Source of the DNA: Chloranthus sessilifolius
Taxonomy: Eukaryota > Streptophyta > Magnoliopsida > Chloranthales > Chloranthaceae
Reading direction: 5' to 3'
Assembly: GCA_021018995.1 (NCBI GenBank)
Contig: CM037584.1
Coordinates: 143,733,317 to 143,797,316 of the forward strand
Length of the DNA stretch: 64,000 nt
Both the position numbers and the translations under genes were made by a program. Within the stretch, counting starts at the first letter, position 1. Each line of letters starts with the position of its first letter. The notes below the pieces were generated by a model. That model was not told where the DNA came from and did no database searches. It was given only the letters and a program-made list of their open reading frames with translations. Of this stretch, positions 21,650-36,600 are shown piece after piece.

Positions 21650-24600
21650 GTGTGTTTTATTAGGTAATATATGAGTGGGTTGTGCTTGTTATATGAGATT
21701 TTGGATGTTGATTTATGTTTTTATGCTTATCCATGGAAAGTGAACTTTTATGTTCTCTTTTCTTTCCTATTCCCTTTATTAAGTTTTATGTTTATTTTTA
21801 TGATTTGCTCTAGTACATGGGTGAAAAAACAAAAATATTTTTTGTGATTTGAAATAAGAGTTGGACTATTTTATTCTCATTTTCTTTTTTGTTGTGCTTG
21901 TTATAATTCTTTTACTTCTTATATTGTGATTTGTTCTTATTATGGGATTTTTAGTTTGGTTTTGGGAATTGATGCCTTCTTTAAATTTACTGAAGTTGGA
22001 AAGTTCATTTTTGATTTTATCTTTGGCTTTTGTGTTTTCTCTTTACATTTGGTTATGCTTGTTTCGTTAGAATCTCCAAAAACCCAGAGCCCATCGCGAA
22101 AGGAAAGAGACAAGGAAGACAGCAAATTGCCATCAAATCCGGAAGAAGTCGAGGATTTGCGTCGGGATTCAGCTGCAAATCCGTTGATAGTGTTCACATA
22201 CAATGAACTTAAGATGATTACAGGGAATTTCAGGCAGGATCATGTTTTGGGTGGCGGTGGATTTGGAAGTGTTTACAAAGGGTTCATCAATGAGAGTTTA
22301 AAGGAGGGAGTTAAGCCCCTTCAAGTAGCAGTCAAGGTTCATGATGGAGATAACAGTTTTCAGGGCCACAGAGAATGGCTGGTATAATTTTCTGTCTTTT
22401 TGAATTAAATTATATCTGGTAGTTTTAACTAGCTGCATTTTTTCCCACTAGAAGATGTTTTTTCTATGTTAGTTTAATTTAAAATTTCGTTGTTTTGCAG
22501 GCCGAGGTTATATTTCTGGGGCAGCTTTCTCATCCAAATTTAGTGAAACTTGTTGGGTACTGCTGCGAAGATGATCACCGAGTACTGATTTATGAGTTTA
22601 TGGCTCGGGGTAGCGTGGAAAGTCATCTTTTTTCAAGTAATTCTCAAATCCTACATATACTTTTTGGCTATTCCACTTTTTTTAGGTTGAAATGTAATAT
22701 GCGGGATTGATTTCTTCTATTGATGAACCATAGTCACCGTGTACCCTACCACACATGAACTTACCGAATTTATTAGCTAATTTGTCTTGATTCCCCCTCA
22801 ATGTTGCTATCAATGTAGCGACCTGTGAACTTTGTAGGGGGAACTGACCATGAAATTAATAGTGTAGGAATTCGTATTTTCTAGATAATGAAGTCTATCT
22901 TGATGTTTTCTGTCATGAACTGTTTGTTGAGAGTCATTCATATAATCATACATCAGAGTCCCTGGTTGTTTCTATTTAGTCATCATCATCATTATCATCT
23001 TATCACATCTATTTGGGGTCATCTTTGCGAGTCCTATTTCTCCACTCATTCTTGATTAGCACTAAGCTCTCTCTAACTTCACAATCATGAACTTACTTGA
23101 TCGAGATCTCTAATTTTCTTTTTCTACTCTTGGCAAGTTTATAGATTTCTTTCTCTATTTCTTTTGTTCCTAGCCTAGTATATAAATTGTCATATGCTTC
23201 AATTTAACTTCACTCACGGATTTCTTAGCTTTTCTTTTGGCATATCATTCAAGATCATTTGTATCTCCTGTTCTTTGCCATTCTTTAAACACTTCTTTTT
23301 CTCCGCAATTTACTTTTGAATGTCTATATCCTACCACCATGTTTCCTTTTGTACACATTTTCTTCCATTAGATACCCCGAGTGAGCCCCTCCTTAACAAC
23401 TTGTTTAAGGCCTAGCGCCTATTTTCTCACATCTCATTTGGATTACCTTCCTGCCACCATACTTCTTGATCACTCATTTTCCTTTTAAAGGTTGTCATTT
23501 TCTTTCCCATATTCCAAGAAGGCATTAGAAGCTTCTAAACTTTCTTTCCCCGCACACATCTTTGTTGATGTGGGAGCCTGATGGGGACATTTCACGGTAC
23601 AAGCCGGATGGAAAGTGCAAGGAGAAAGCAACAATAGAAAACAAGGGAGAAAGAAGAAAAAGAAGCAAAACTCGTCAACATATGATGAACGTCTGTGGCA
23701 AATGACGGACGTTCGTGGATTCAGAATGGATGCTCGTGACATTCGGACAGACATCCGTGATTTTGAGGCTTTCTGTTTCGTGCACGTCGTAGACGACAGA
23801 CCTCTGTGAACAGAGGACGGACATCCATGATTACATGACAGAAGTCCGTGAGTCTCCTCCACAAGTTGACGAAATTAGGAGTTTTAGGGCAAAACTTGTT
23901 ATTTTAGAGTTTTAGTTACTTTAGGACTTTCTTATTTCGAATTTATGTTTAGTTAGAGTTTTCATAGCCTATATAAAGGCATGTAAAGACTTTATTTTAG
24001 TTAATTGATGATTAATGAAATTGAGAGTTGCTTTGTGCAAACCTTAGAGAAGTTGTGAAGAGTTTTCACCCAAGAGAGCGAATCTTTCAAAACTCGAGGA
24101 GTGAATCTTTATTTATCGTGCGCTTGGTGCAAGCCGACGTACATCCTTGGTTTGAAACCTCGGAATCCTTAGTATGAAGCCTTGGAGCCCTATCTTTCTA
24201 TTTTGTCTTTTGAATTATTGTCAAGTAATTATTTTTCTTATTTCCTTTGATAAAATAAAATATTGAAACTTTGGTCACACCTCATCAATTGATTTACTTC
24301 GATTTTCCCTTTGACTGAATTAACCTTTTGGGCCTTTAATTCTTCAATTCCTAGAGGAGTCAAGAGACGATATCGTAATTGTTGCTTGATGCCCTAAACT
24401 AGAACGAAACTCGAGTAACCTCATCAGAGCCGTTTTTCTAGATCGGCACATTTCAATGCATGTGAGCGCTAAAATTGATTCAACCTATTTGTTTTAATTA
24501 AATCTGTTAAATTATTTTTATGTGGTTAGAAAATTTTGAATATTTCCGCTATTCAATTTAATTTGAAATTAATCTGAAATTCGCATAATTAGGGTTTTAA

Positions 24601-27600
24601 CGTTTATCGTGCATTAAACTAGTATCAGAGAACAGTTCTAGTTTAGGATTGTCAATATCCATAATAAGTTTTAGGTTTCAATTGCATATAGGTGTGTTAG
24701 TGTTTTCTTTTACCTTGAGTGTCACCATGAATCCAGGCAAGTTAGATGCTTTCATAGAGAGTTTTAACACCCACACTTAGATGGCTGCCATATAAGCCCA
24801 ATTGCAAAACCAACAAGCACAACAGGTTGATGTAGCAGCACAACTCCAAGAGTTGTCTAGATCGACTCACGGTGAACATCCTAGGGTTAATTTCGATGAG
24901 AGGAGGGATCCTCTTAGGCCAATTGCAAAACCAACAAGCACAACAGATTGATTTAGCAGCACAACTCCAAGAGTTGTCTAGATCGACTCACGGTGAACAT
25001 CCTAGGTTAATTTTGATGAGAGAAGGAGGGATCCTCCTAGGCCAATTGCAAAACTGACAAGTACAATAGGTTGATTTAGCAACACAACTCCAAGAGTTGT
25101 CTAGATCGACTCACAATGAACATCCTAGGGTTAATTTCGATTAGAGGAGGGTCCTCCTAGGCGTGAAAATCGTCTTGACCCTGATGATAGAGTTACAAAG
25201 TCGGTTAAAGTGGACGCTCCCACTTTCAAAGGAAAGATGAACAAAAAAATCTATATAGATTGGGTAGCCGCTATGGACTATTATTTCGATTGGTATGATA
25301 TGTTAGATGAGCCAAAAGTGTGGTTTGGCAGGATGAAACTCGTGGGATAATCCAAACTTTATTGGACAAGTGTGGAACGACGTTGAGAAGCTCTTGAACG
25401 CGAATCCATCGCCACATGGGCAAACATGAAAGAGAAACTTCATGATAAATATGTTCCCCTTTCCTACAACCAAAGACTCATGGATCAATGGCATGGTTTG
25501 AAACATGGAAACATGCATGTTGATGATTATATTAACAAGTTTAAGGAGTATTTATATCTGTAACGTCCTGAAAAATTTTGACATTTGAACAATATGCCTT
25601 GGTGCGTGTGCCCGACCTTGAGAAGGGACAATTGATAAGTTGGGATTAGAATAGGTGCTAAGTGATTCAAGAAGAATGGAGAGTTGTGTGGACCTTTGAA
25701 TGAGAGTAGATACACCTAGTTGTGGTGTACATGCTTAACACCTAAACCTAAAACTAGATATAAGAGAAGTAAACTAAAAGAGAATTTATTTCTCTTGTGA
25801 AGTGAGTTGTTGAGAGAAAGTTATTAAGAGAGAGGAGAGGAAAGAGCATTCAATACGGTATAGTGAGTGTACGCATGAGAAAAAAGGCAATAGGGCATAT
25901 TAATTGCGAGGTTGGATCGCGTGGAATTCACAGCTTCAAACTACGAAGCCCTAGCTGTGCGTGAGAATCGGGATCGAGGAATCGATCGATTAAAAGGTAA
26001 GATTTTTACATAATTTTTGTAATAATTAAATGAGGAAATTAGTTATGTAGATGAATTGGAAAATCGAAGAGGAAAGGATAAAAATTGAGGGAAAAATATA
26101 TGGGAAAAGTTAAATTAGAGTTGAGAGAAAACCGACCGGTCGATTTTCAAATCGACCGATCGATTTTGTCAAGATTTAAGAGTTTGTGGGTTTCTGAACG
26201 AAACCGACCGGTCGAATGAAAACCGACCGGTCGACTTTGAAAACCGACTGATCGAAACGGAATCAACCGGTTGATTCCCACAAAACAGGGAATACGAAAA
26301 TTTAGTTATGGAAAATTCGACCTGTCAATTTTAGATCGACCAATCGATTTGGGAAACGACCGGTCGATTTGAGAAATCGACTGATCGATTTTTGTGTAAA
26401 GGAACTGGGTTTGGTTTTCTTAAGGAAAACCGACCGGTCGATTTGAAGTTTGACCCGTCGATTTTGGCTGTTACAAAATTTGTTTAGTTTAAAGTGGGAA
26501 CTTTTGGGAGGCATTGCGCCTTCCTGTTTTACACCAATTTTGACGTTTATTATAACTTCATGTATATTAGGATGAGCTTGAGCCTTGGGGCTAGATGTGC
26601 TAGCGTGAGCTAAGAAGTTAGGGTGACTTTGTGTGAGGTAGGGAAATCTCCATACCATGTGTATTTGATATAATGAGCATGTGTTCTGATATGATCCGTT
26701 TTGTCATTGAATAAGCATGAACTTAGCATAAGATTTAAGATGTGAATGTGTAAGTGTGCGTGTATGATTTGAAGAATGTGTTGTGATGAGAAAAACCTCT
26801 TAAGCTTTGTTTTGACAATGTGACAATACGTGGAATCCTTCGTGATTCATTCCGATCAATGTGTGTGAAAGAATGTGTTTTAACTTTCAATTATAACTAT
26901 GATTATCATGTTTCATGAAGATAAACTATCTGTATTGCACGATGATTTAAGGTTAAATGTGTGAATACCCGGCCGACGCGGCAGTATGTCCGCGACCGAC
27001 ACGGCGGGAAATTTGTGACCGGTTCAGCGGGATATCCGTACAACCTTTGCGATCCAGTGTGATCATGTGAATTCTACCAGCCAATGGTATTTGTGTTCGG
27101 CACAAGTGTTATCATTTTTAGGACCTGGGAGCACCATGTGAAAATGGTTCATTTGAACGACGATGGTAGGTATTCCATCGGGGGCTTGATCTTATATATG
27201 CTCGAGGGACTGTTTAAGTGAAACACTTTAAGTTTCCGTTCTTGTGTTGAGTAAATCAGTAGAAGAACATGTGATGAGCTTTTCAACTAAGAGAAATGCC
27301 TTTAATTCATTTAATTATCTTGGTAATTGCATATGGTTATGAGAAAATCTTATTGCGTTTATGTCATGAGGTATATACTTTTGTCAAGATGTGCATGCTA
27401 TTAGTATTTCCCTACTGAGCTTATGCTGTTAGCTCATTCCTCGACTGTACGTCATAGGTACAGGTGATGAGGTTGGCGTAGAGGATCCTAATTTCTCTCC
27501 AGGGGAGGAGGACCTTGGGCCTCATCCTGAGGATTGTTTTCTTTGTGCAAAGCACGGGTAAGTCCAGCTTTGGATTAATGGGTTATGGTATAACTTTTTG

Positions 27601-30600
27601 GTGATGTAAAGAACATAAATGATGAGGTCGTAAGTGTATTATTCTTTTGCGAACCACGTTTCGGTGATGGTCGGCCATCACCGGTGGTTCTTCTCGGTTC
27701 TTCTTCCCATGAATTTTTGCATGGGACTAGAACCGTTATTTTGAGCTTTTGAGAATATAGAATTGGAGATTTATTTTTGTCTATGATGACTATATCAGTT
27801 TAGCTATGGTTTCCGCTTTGCGTGTGGATGTGCCAAGTGTTCCGTTCGGGGATCGGCCTTAGCGTTGATCCGACGGTTCGGGTTTCGCGGTTAGGAAATC
27901 CGGGCTGTCACAGTTGGTATCAGAGCTTAGGCTTTAGAAATTTCTGACAGGTCTTAGATTTGACTAGACATTTAAGATTTTGTTAGAGTATAGAGACTTC
28001 TGTTAATGAAACTTTTGTTTCATTGTAACAGATTAAGATGGATTTGAGAGGTAGATGACGCCCTAGAGCGGTCGTCATAGAAATTTGAGGAGTATAGATG
28101 ATATCTCTTCAGGTTCAGGTAGAGATCAGAGACACCCTCCTGAAGAAAGGGATCAGAGGACCGAAGCGACGGATACGATGTCAAAAGCCATGGAGGCAGT
28201 GGCTACTGCCATGGCCCAACAGACTTAGCAGACTGCATTGTTCGTTGAGCAGACGACACTACTGACTGCCAATAACGTGAACCATCAGCAGTCACCACCA
28301 CCACCTCCTCCAGCGCTATTACCCTCATCATTCGTGGACTTTAGGAGATTGAGACCTCCTAGTTTCTATGGGCAGACAGATCCGCTTGAACTGGAGAAAT
28401 GGTTAAATCAAATGGAGAAGCTCCTACAGAGATTACAGAGTACTGAGAATGAGAAGGTTGGTTGGGCTTCCTTCCAGCTTGAGGGTGATGCCGATCCGTG
28501 GTGGAAATCGGTACTAAGAAAGAGAGAAGTCGAAAATCCTCACGGCCTATGGACTTAGGCGGAGTTTGTTCAAGTGTTTAACAAGGAATATTTCCCCAAA
28601 CAAGTGAGGAATCAGCTGAAGAAAGACTTTTCTAACTTGGAGCAAGGAAATATGACCGTATGGGAGTATGGAAATGAGTTTACGAGATTATCGAGGTTCG
28701 CACCGGAATTAGTGGCCATCGAAGAGATGAAGGCCAGTGAATTTGAAGAAGGCCTGAGGCCAAATGTACGAGATAGAGTCTCGATGTTTGAGCTAGAAAC
28801 CTATGCCGAAGTGATAGGCAAGGCGATTGTGGCAGAGAGAGATATAAACAATATGTATAAAAGGCGTGATCTGCAGAACAAGAACAAGGCGGGCCAAGGG
28901 AGAGCAAGTGATTATGACTCGAGGAATAAAAAGCCGTGGTTCACACCACTAGCCCTAGTTTCATGACAACCTGCCTACGAAAATTATTCTAGGCCACCAG
29001 CATCTTCTCCTGTGAGGCCTTTCCATATAGAGGGCCCTGTTCAGACTCAGACGTCATGAGCATCAGTTACTCGGGGGTTCTCGCGAGAAGCGTCTTCAAG
29101 TCCCCAGGTAACGTGTTCCCGTTATGACAAATCTCATAAGACTTCTGATTGCATATGGGGCTCAGGGGGATGTTTTAAATGCGAAAAGATGGGCCATATG
29201 ATCCAAGATTGCCCAGAACTGAGAAAAACGGTGTCAACTGCTACTGCGCAAAGGCCTATGTGATCTACGAGACCCACTATACAAGGCCATGCTTTTGCAG
29301 TGACTGCCGAAGATGCACTGGCGAGCAACGACGTCATTTAGGGTACGATCATCTATCTATGTTTACATTAGTTAATGACATTTTAGATGAAGAAGGTGCA
29401 TAGATAAGGATGACCTACTGGGGTTTTACTTTATGAGCGCTTAGTTTTTGCCATGCATGCTTAATTATCGAGTATATGTATTAAATAGGTACCTTACAAC
29501 TATATCAAGAAAACGATGGCTATCGTTGTGATGCATGAGTTCTGATAGACCCAGGGTCTACCCACTCGTTTGTGACTCCGGAGTTCGCGGGAAGATTGAA
29601 GATCGTTCCCGAATCATTAGAGTTCATTTTGGATGTGTCAGTTCCTACGGGAAGCTCAGTGACTACTGACACGTGTTGCCGATCTATTATCGTACAAGTT
29701 GAAGATCGCGAGACGATGACGGATCTTATTTTGTTGAATATGCAAGGCTTCGACGTACTCCTTGGCATGAATTTGCTATCCGCTTATCATGCGAGCGTTG
29801 ACTGCTTACGAAAAGTCGTCACATTTCGTCCACCGAATCAGAAGTCATTCCGATTTGTCGGCGATAAGGGTAAAATTATACCAATCATCTCCGCGGTACG
29901 AGCTGAACGGATGATGAGAAATGGATGCGTTGGATACCTAGTGTTTCTATAAGAGCAAAGCGAAATGAAGAACATCATTACCGATGTTCTGATTGCTTGC
30001 GAGTTTTCAGACGTGTTTCCTGACGACTTACCAGGGTTACCACCGGATCGAGAGATTGAATTTGCATTCGACTTAGCACCAGGCAGCGAGCCAATATCTA
30101 AAGTGCCTTACTGAATGGCTCTTGCCGAGTTGAAAGAATTGAAGGAGCAATTACAAGAGTTATTGGACAAGGGCTTCATAAGACCCAATGTGCCTCCTTG
30201 GGGAGCACCGGCCTTGTTCGTCAAGAACAAGGACGGGTTGCTGAGGCTGTGCATCGACTACCGTCAATTGAACAAGCTGACGATAAAGAACAAGTACATC
30301 TTACCCAGGATCGATGATCTCTTTGATCAGTTGCAAGGGGCGAAATTCTTTACGAAGATTGACTTGAGATCGGGGTATCATCAGCTAAAAGTGAAGACTG
30401 AAGATATTCAGAAGACAACATTCAAAACCAGATATGGGCATTACGAGTTTCTAGTAATGCCTTTCGGCTTGACTAACGCACCAACTTCATTTATGGATCT
30501 TATGAACAGGGTGTTTAAACCACATCTAGATTTGTGTGTGGTTGTCTTCGTGGACGATATTCTCATTTATTCGAAATCTAGGAAAGAACACGAGCAACAC

Positions 30601-33600
30601 TTACGCATTGCACTACAGACGCTACGTGAGCATCAGTTATACGCCAAACTCAGCAAGTGAGTTCTAGTTAGAGCGAGTGAGCTTTTTAGGCCACGTAGTC
30701 TCAAAAGCAGGTGTGACAGTTGATCCAGCGAAGATTGAGGTAGTGGTAGATTGGGAACAGCCGAAGACGGTGGCTGAGATTTGCAGTTTCCTCGGTCTGA
30801 CTGGGTATTACCGAAGATTTGTAGAGGGATTCTCTAAGAGTTCAGAACCACTGACGCGACTTACAAGAAAAATGTTAAATTTGAGTGGACCAGTGAATGT
30901 GAAGAGAGTTTCCGAGAACTTAAGAAATAGCTTACCTCAGCACCAGTGTTAGTTATTCCATCAGGCAGTGGGGGATTCGCTGTTTATAGTGATGCTTCAT
31001 ACAGTGCGTTGGGCTGTGTGCTCAATCAGAACAAGAAGGTCGTCCCTTACGGATCGAGACAGTTGAAAGATCATGAGAAGAACTATCCGACGCACGATCT
31101 AGAGTTAGCCATGGTGATCTTTGCATTAAAGATATGGAGACACTATTTGTACGGTGAAACCTTTGAGATCTTCACAGACCACAAAAGCCTTAAGTACTTG
31201 TTTATACAGAAAGATTTGAATATGAGGCAATGGAGATGGATTGAATTTCTCAAGGACTTCGATTGCTCTATTTAGTATCATCCAGGTAAAGCAAACGTCG
31301 TGGCAGATGCGTTGAGTCGGAAGAGTTCGGCTCAGTTGGCTAGTCTTGTTATGGGACTCCATCGATGGAAATTATTGGAAGACCTTTCCTTGTATGATAA
31401 GAATATTGAGGTCAAAGTTTCAGGTGCATTGTTGCTTAACATCACAATCAGACCAACAATTTTTGACCGTATCTATGAATTTCAGATGAAAGATGCGGAG
31501 CTCATGAAAATAAGGCAAGGTGTCACAAATGGCACTAGAGGAGACTTTTCTATTAAAGAAGATGAATCGTTACTATTAAGAGGACGCCTATGCATACCGA
31601 TTAATGTCAATCTGTGGCAAACTATTTTAGACGAAGCTCATAAGTTCAAGTATGCTATTCATCCTGGTGGTACCAAGATGTACTAGGACTTGAGAAAGAA
31701 CTATTGGTGGAGAGGATTGAAGAAAGATATTGCCGAATACGTGTCTAAATACTTGGTGTGTCAGCAAGTAAAGGTCGATCATAGACACCCAGCAGGTTTA
31801 TTGCAACCTCTACCAATACTGGAGTGGAAATGGGAGTCGATCTCCATGAATTTCATTGTAGGATTACCAAGGATGGCGAAGTGTTAAAATGCTATTTGGG
31901 TGGTAGTAGATCGCCTAACAAAATCAGCATATTTCCTGCCCTACAACACAACATATACGACGAGCACAGAATTGTATATGAAAGAGATCGTTCGATTACA
32001 TGGTATTCCGACGAGCATTGTTTCTGATCGTGACTCATTATATACTTCAATATTTTGGCAGAGATTCCAAGAAGGCATGGGCACGAGGTTGGATTTTAGT
32101 TCAGCGTTCCATCCACAAACCGATGGTCAAACTGAGAGAGTTAATCAAATCATTGAAGATATGCTTAGAGCCGGTATGATAGATTTTCAAGGATCATGGG
32201 ATCAGCATTTACCGTTGATTGAGTTTGCGTACAATAACAGTTTTCAGCAGAGCATTGGGATGGCTCCGTATGAAGCGTTGTATGAATGGAGATGTCGATC
32301 TCCGATCAATTGGAAAGAAATCGGCGAAAAGTTTACATTGGGTCTGGAAGTGGTAGAGAAAAATGCGAAAATCGTTCGTATGATTCGGGATAGGATTAAG
32401 ATAGCTTAGAGTCGGCAGAAAAGTTATGCCGATATTAAGAGAACCAACGTGGATTTCCAAGTGGGAGACCATGTATTTGTGAAGATTTCATCGATGAAGG
32501 GTGTCATGCGCTTCAGTAAGCGTGGGAAGCTAAGTCCCCGCTACATTGGACCTTTTGAAGTATTAGAGAGAGTTAGAGAAGTTGCATATAGGGTCGCTTT
32601 ACCCTCGCAACTTGATAGAATGCATGATGTCTTTCACATCTCAATGTTACGACGGTACGTCAAGGACCCAACGCACGTGCTAGATTACCAATCGATTGAA
32701 ATCCAAGGAGATTTAACTGTCAAGGAAATGCCAGTGTAAATACTTGATCGGAAGGAGCAAATTTTGCGTACGAAGAATATTCCTTTAGTGCTTGTCAAGT
32801 GGAGAAATCATCCTGCCGAAGAGGCTACTTGGGAGCATGAGGCGGAAATTAAGGAGCAATACCCCCACTTGTTTGAGGATAGTTGAGCAGAAATTGTACT
32901 TGTACTTCAAATTTGATTGTAAAAGTTCATATATGAACTAATGTGTGAGTTATAAAAAGATTTTTCAGTAATGAATATTTTGATGTAAAGTAATAAAATT
33001 GTGAAGAATCAAATGCCATTAAAGCATGAAGTAGCAGATAGGTTGAAGAGAAAGAAAAGACAAACCTAAGTCAATCTGTGTAAACCAACCGGTCGAAAAT
33101 CAAATCAACCGGTCGATTTTCACAAAACAGAGAATAGTTTTGAAAAAAATGGGATAGCTTATGAAAACCGACTGATCGAATTGAGTTCGACCGATCGATT
33201 TTGAAAACTGACCGGCTGATTTTTGGATCGATCAGTCGATTTTCCTCTGAGCATCAAAGACTGATGGAATTCGACTGGTCGATATTAAATCGACCGATCG
33301 AATTCGCTAGCTGGACTTTTAAGTATCAAACCGACCGGTTGATTTTGAGTTCGACCGGTCGATTTTCGCGCATTTATATATATAAGGGCTTTTTTTTTTG
33401 TTGATTCGAAATTCCAAATACCTCTCTTATTGGTTACGGTTCCTTTGTTGCCCTTTTGGAGCTTAATGGGGAAGAGTTTCAACCATTTCACCTCGGATTC
33501 GTGCGAAATTGGATTCAAATTGCGCCATAAGAGGTAAACCTAGTTCCTAAGCTTTTAGTGATTGAGGTTGCATTCTATTTTGAACCCTAGTTTGGGGATT

Positions 33601-36600
33601 TTCTTGAGGAACTCTAGAAATGCCGCCCAAAACGCGACAGGCCACGAAGCCTATGACTTCGAAACTACCTTTTCGACGTCCTAGTGTGTCGAGACCACCT
33701 CCGACACCAACACCACCAGAATCCCCATCTCCACCACAGTCACCAACACCATCTTCATCATCATCACACCACTCTTCACCACCAACATCACCACCACATT
33801 TAGAACAGCCCAATGAGTGGTGGGCAAGTAAAGATTTTGAAGACGAATATATCATTGACGACGCCCTGTTTCAGGAACAGGATGTCCAGGGAAATACAGT
33901 GTGGGCTAAGGATTATATCATCAAGGCTGGTTTAGGGAATATCCTTAAGCCACTACACGACTATTTTATCAGAACATGAGCGACATTAAAAATCCGAATT
34001 TGATTAAGACCAAGATTGACGGTCGTGAGTATCGGTTCACTCTGAATCATGCTTGTAAAGCCCTAAAATGCTATGACCCATATGGTCGGGGAATCGAGTT
34101 ATTACCCCCATTCCCGAAACCCGTGGACTATTTGGAGATTAGACGGCAGATGACCCAGGGATTACATGGGTCCGGTATGGTGATTAGGAGGATCGATTAA
34201 CCTCCTCATTTGTCTATGTTGGATATGATCATTAAGTGCAACCTTTACCCATTGCGCCACAACATTGAGAGGGTAGGGGAAGTACAACGAGCCTTGTATT
34301 CGGCGTTTAGGGGCCGATGGTTTAGTGCGACCTAGATGGTTTTTGAAGGGATAAAATTCATACAAGGGAAATTGATGAAGGGTGGAGCAAAACCAAAAGA
34401 TCACATTCCATATGCTCGTCTGTTATCAAGTATGATAGAGGACTACTCGGATGAGGAAGCATATCAAATTTCTGAGGAAGAAAAGAGGGCAAATGACCAC
34501 GTGGAATTGTACACTTTTTCCGATTGGACTAGAACCTATAACCAATTGAAAAAGGTTCTTCCTCCTGGTGAACAAGTACCACCACCCGTTCCTGAGGCCC
34601 CACAAGAACAAGGACCACAAGAACAAGAACAACCCATTCCACCTGTTCATGCACCACCAGCTCAGCAACAAGAACAATATCATGTACCTCTTGCGCAGCA
34701 TGCACCTGCTACATTTGACCATGTCCACGCTCACATGGTTCGATTGGAAGAGAGTAACCGGTTGTTGTATCGCTGGATGGATTATCATGAGGACGTGTTT
34801 ACACGCCTGATGCAGCATGCCTACCCCACCGATTACATGACTCAGCTCGCAGATGCTCGTGCTTCGGTACCATACCCATGGTACTATACCACTGGAGCGT
34901 CTACGTCTGGTGAGGCCGTTGGAGATGAGACAATGAGGGAGGCGGAGGCAGGACTTACTGATGAGCAGCTAGGTGACGCGGCAGCGTGAGCAGGGATTAT
35001 GGTGGATGGAGATGTGTATTTTGGGATACACAGGAATACTTTTCTTTTTGAAAATTTTGTAATTAATACAGGGTATGGCTTATATCCATTTAAACTATTG
35101 TGGCATGGTTGCCATACCCCTAATGGCATATGTATAACTTTTTGAATGTAAATGGTAGACACCTTTGATCTCCTCATGTCATATGTATTGTAAATAACTC
35201 TTCATACAGGTACGTTAGTTGGGTTTAATAGAACCGCATGTGTTGAATGCGACAGTGAATGTCATCATTCCCTATGTGATCTGTTTGTTGTGAAATAGGT
35301 GCGGATCTAGCCTTGGCTAGCATTTCGTCCTAGTTAAGATTGGTTGAGTCCTCGTGAAAGGATTGGATTATCTAATGGGGGAATCCACGTGAGGATTAGT
35401 TGCCTTGTAATTGTGAGTACTCGACACCAAAAGGAGTGACAAGCTAGGGGACCTTAATCAATTTTCGAGGACGAAAATTCCTAAGATGGGGAGAATGTAA
35501 CGTCCTGAAAAATTTTGACCTTTGAACAGTACGCCTCAGTGAGCGTGCCCGACCTTGTGAAGAGACAATTGATAAGTTGGGATTAGAATAGGTGCTAAGT
35601 GAATCAAGAAGAATGGAGAGTTGTGTACACCTTTGAATGAGAGTAGATACACCTAGTTGTGGTGTACACGCTTAACACCTAAACCTAAAACTAGATATAA
35701 GAGAAGTAAACTAAAAGAGAATTTATTTCTCTTGTGAAGTGAGTTGTTGAGAGAGAGTTATTAAGAGAGGAGAGGGAAGAACATTCAATACGGTATAGTG
35801 AGTGTACGCATAAGGAAAAAGGCAATAGGGCGTATTAATTGCGAGATTGAATCGCGTGGAATTCACAGCTTCAAGCTACGAAGCCCTAGCTGTGTGTGAG
35901 AATTGGGATTGAGGAATCGATCGATTAAAAGATAAGTTTTTTACATAATTTTTGTAAGAATTAAATGAGGAAATTAGTTATGTAGATGAGTGGGAAACTC
36001 GAAGAGAAAAGGATAAGAATTGAGGGAAAAATATATGGTAAAAGTTAAATCAGAGCTGAGAGAAAACTGACAAAACTGACCGATCGATTTTGTTAAGATT
36101 TAAGAGTTTGTGGGTTTCTAAACGAAACCGACCGGTCGAATGAAAACCGACTGGTCGAATTTGAAAACCGACCGATCGAAATGGAATCGACCGGTCGATT
36201 CCCACAAAACAGGGAATACGAAAATTTAGTTCTGAAAAATTCGACCAGTCAATTTTAGTTGACCGGTTGATTTTGGAAACCAACTGGTTGATTTGAGAAA
36301 TCAACGGATCGGTTTTTTTGTAAAGGAACAAGGTCTGGTTTTCTTAAGGAAAACCGACCGGTCGATTTTGGTTGTTTCAGAATTTGTTTTGTTTGAAGTG
36401 GGAACTTTTGGGAGGCATTGCGCGTTCCTGTTTTACGCCAATTTTGACGCTTATTATAACTTTATGTATATTAGGATGAGCTTGAGCCTTGGGGCTAGAT
36501 GTGCTAGCGTGAGCTAAGAAGTTATGGGTGACTTCGTGTCAGGTAGGGAAATCTCCATACCATGTGTATTTGATACAACGAGCATGTGTGTTATGATATG

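Larger units (their letters stand above)
25559..27912 (+). repeat. 5' LTR of element B (inner nest)
   Basis: A 2354-bp LTR starting TGTAACGTCCTGAAAAATT and ending GGGCTGTCACA. It pairs with 35496-37836. It is inserted in the outer gag with target duplication ATATC/ATATT (25554-25558, 37837-37841; one mismatch). A TATA-like GATATAAGAG lies near 25754. Array B is at 26125-26467, the donor-like site at 25997 and the acceptor-like site at 27457. Confidence 0.94.

Noticed and set aside
33547-33855. 102-codon Gly/Asp-rich frame on the - strand
   Set aside because: It is the antisense shadow of the Pro/Ser-rich N-terminus of the aORF.
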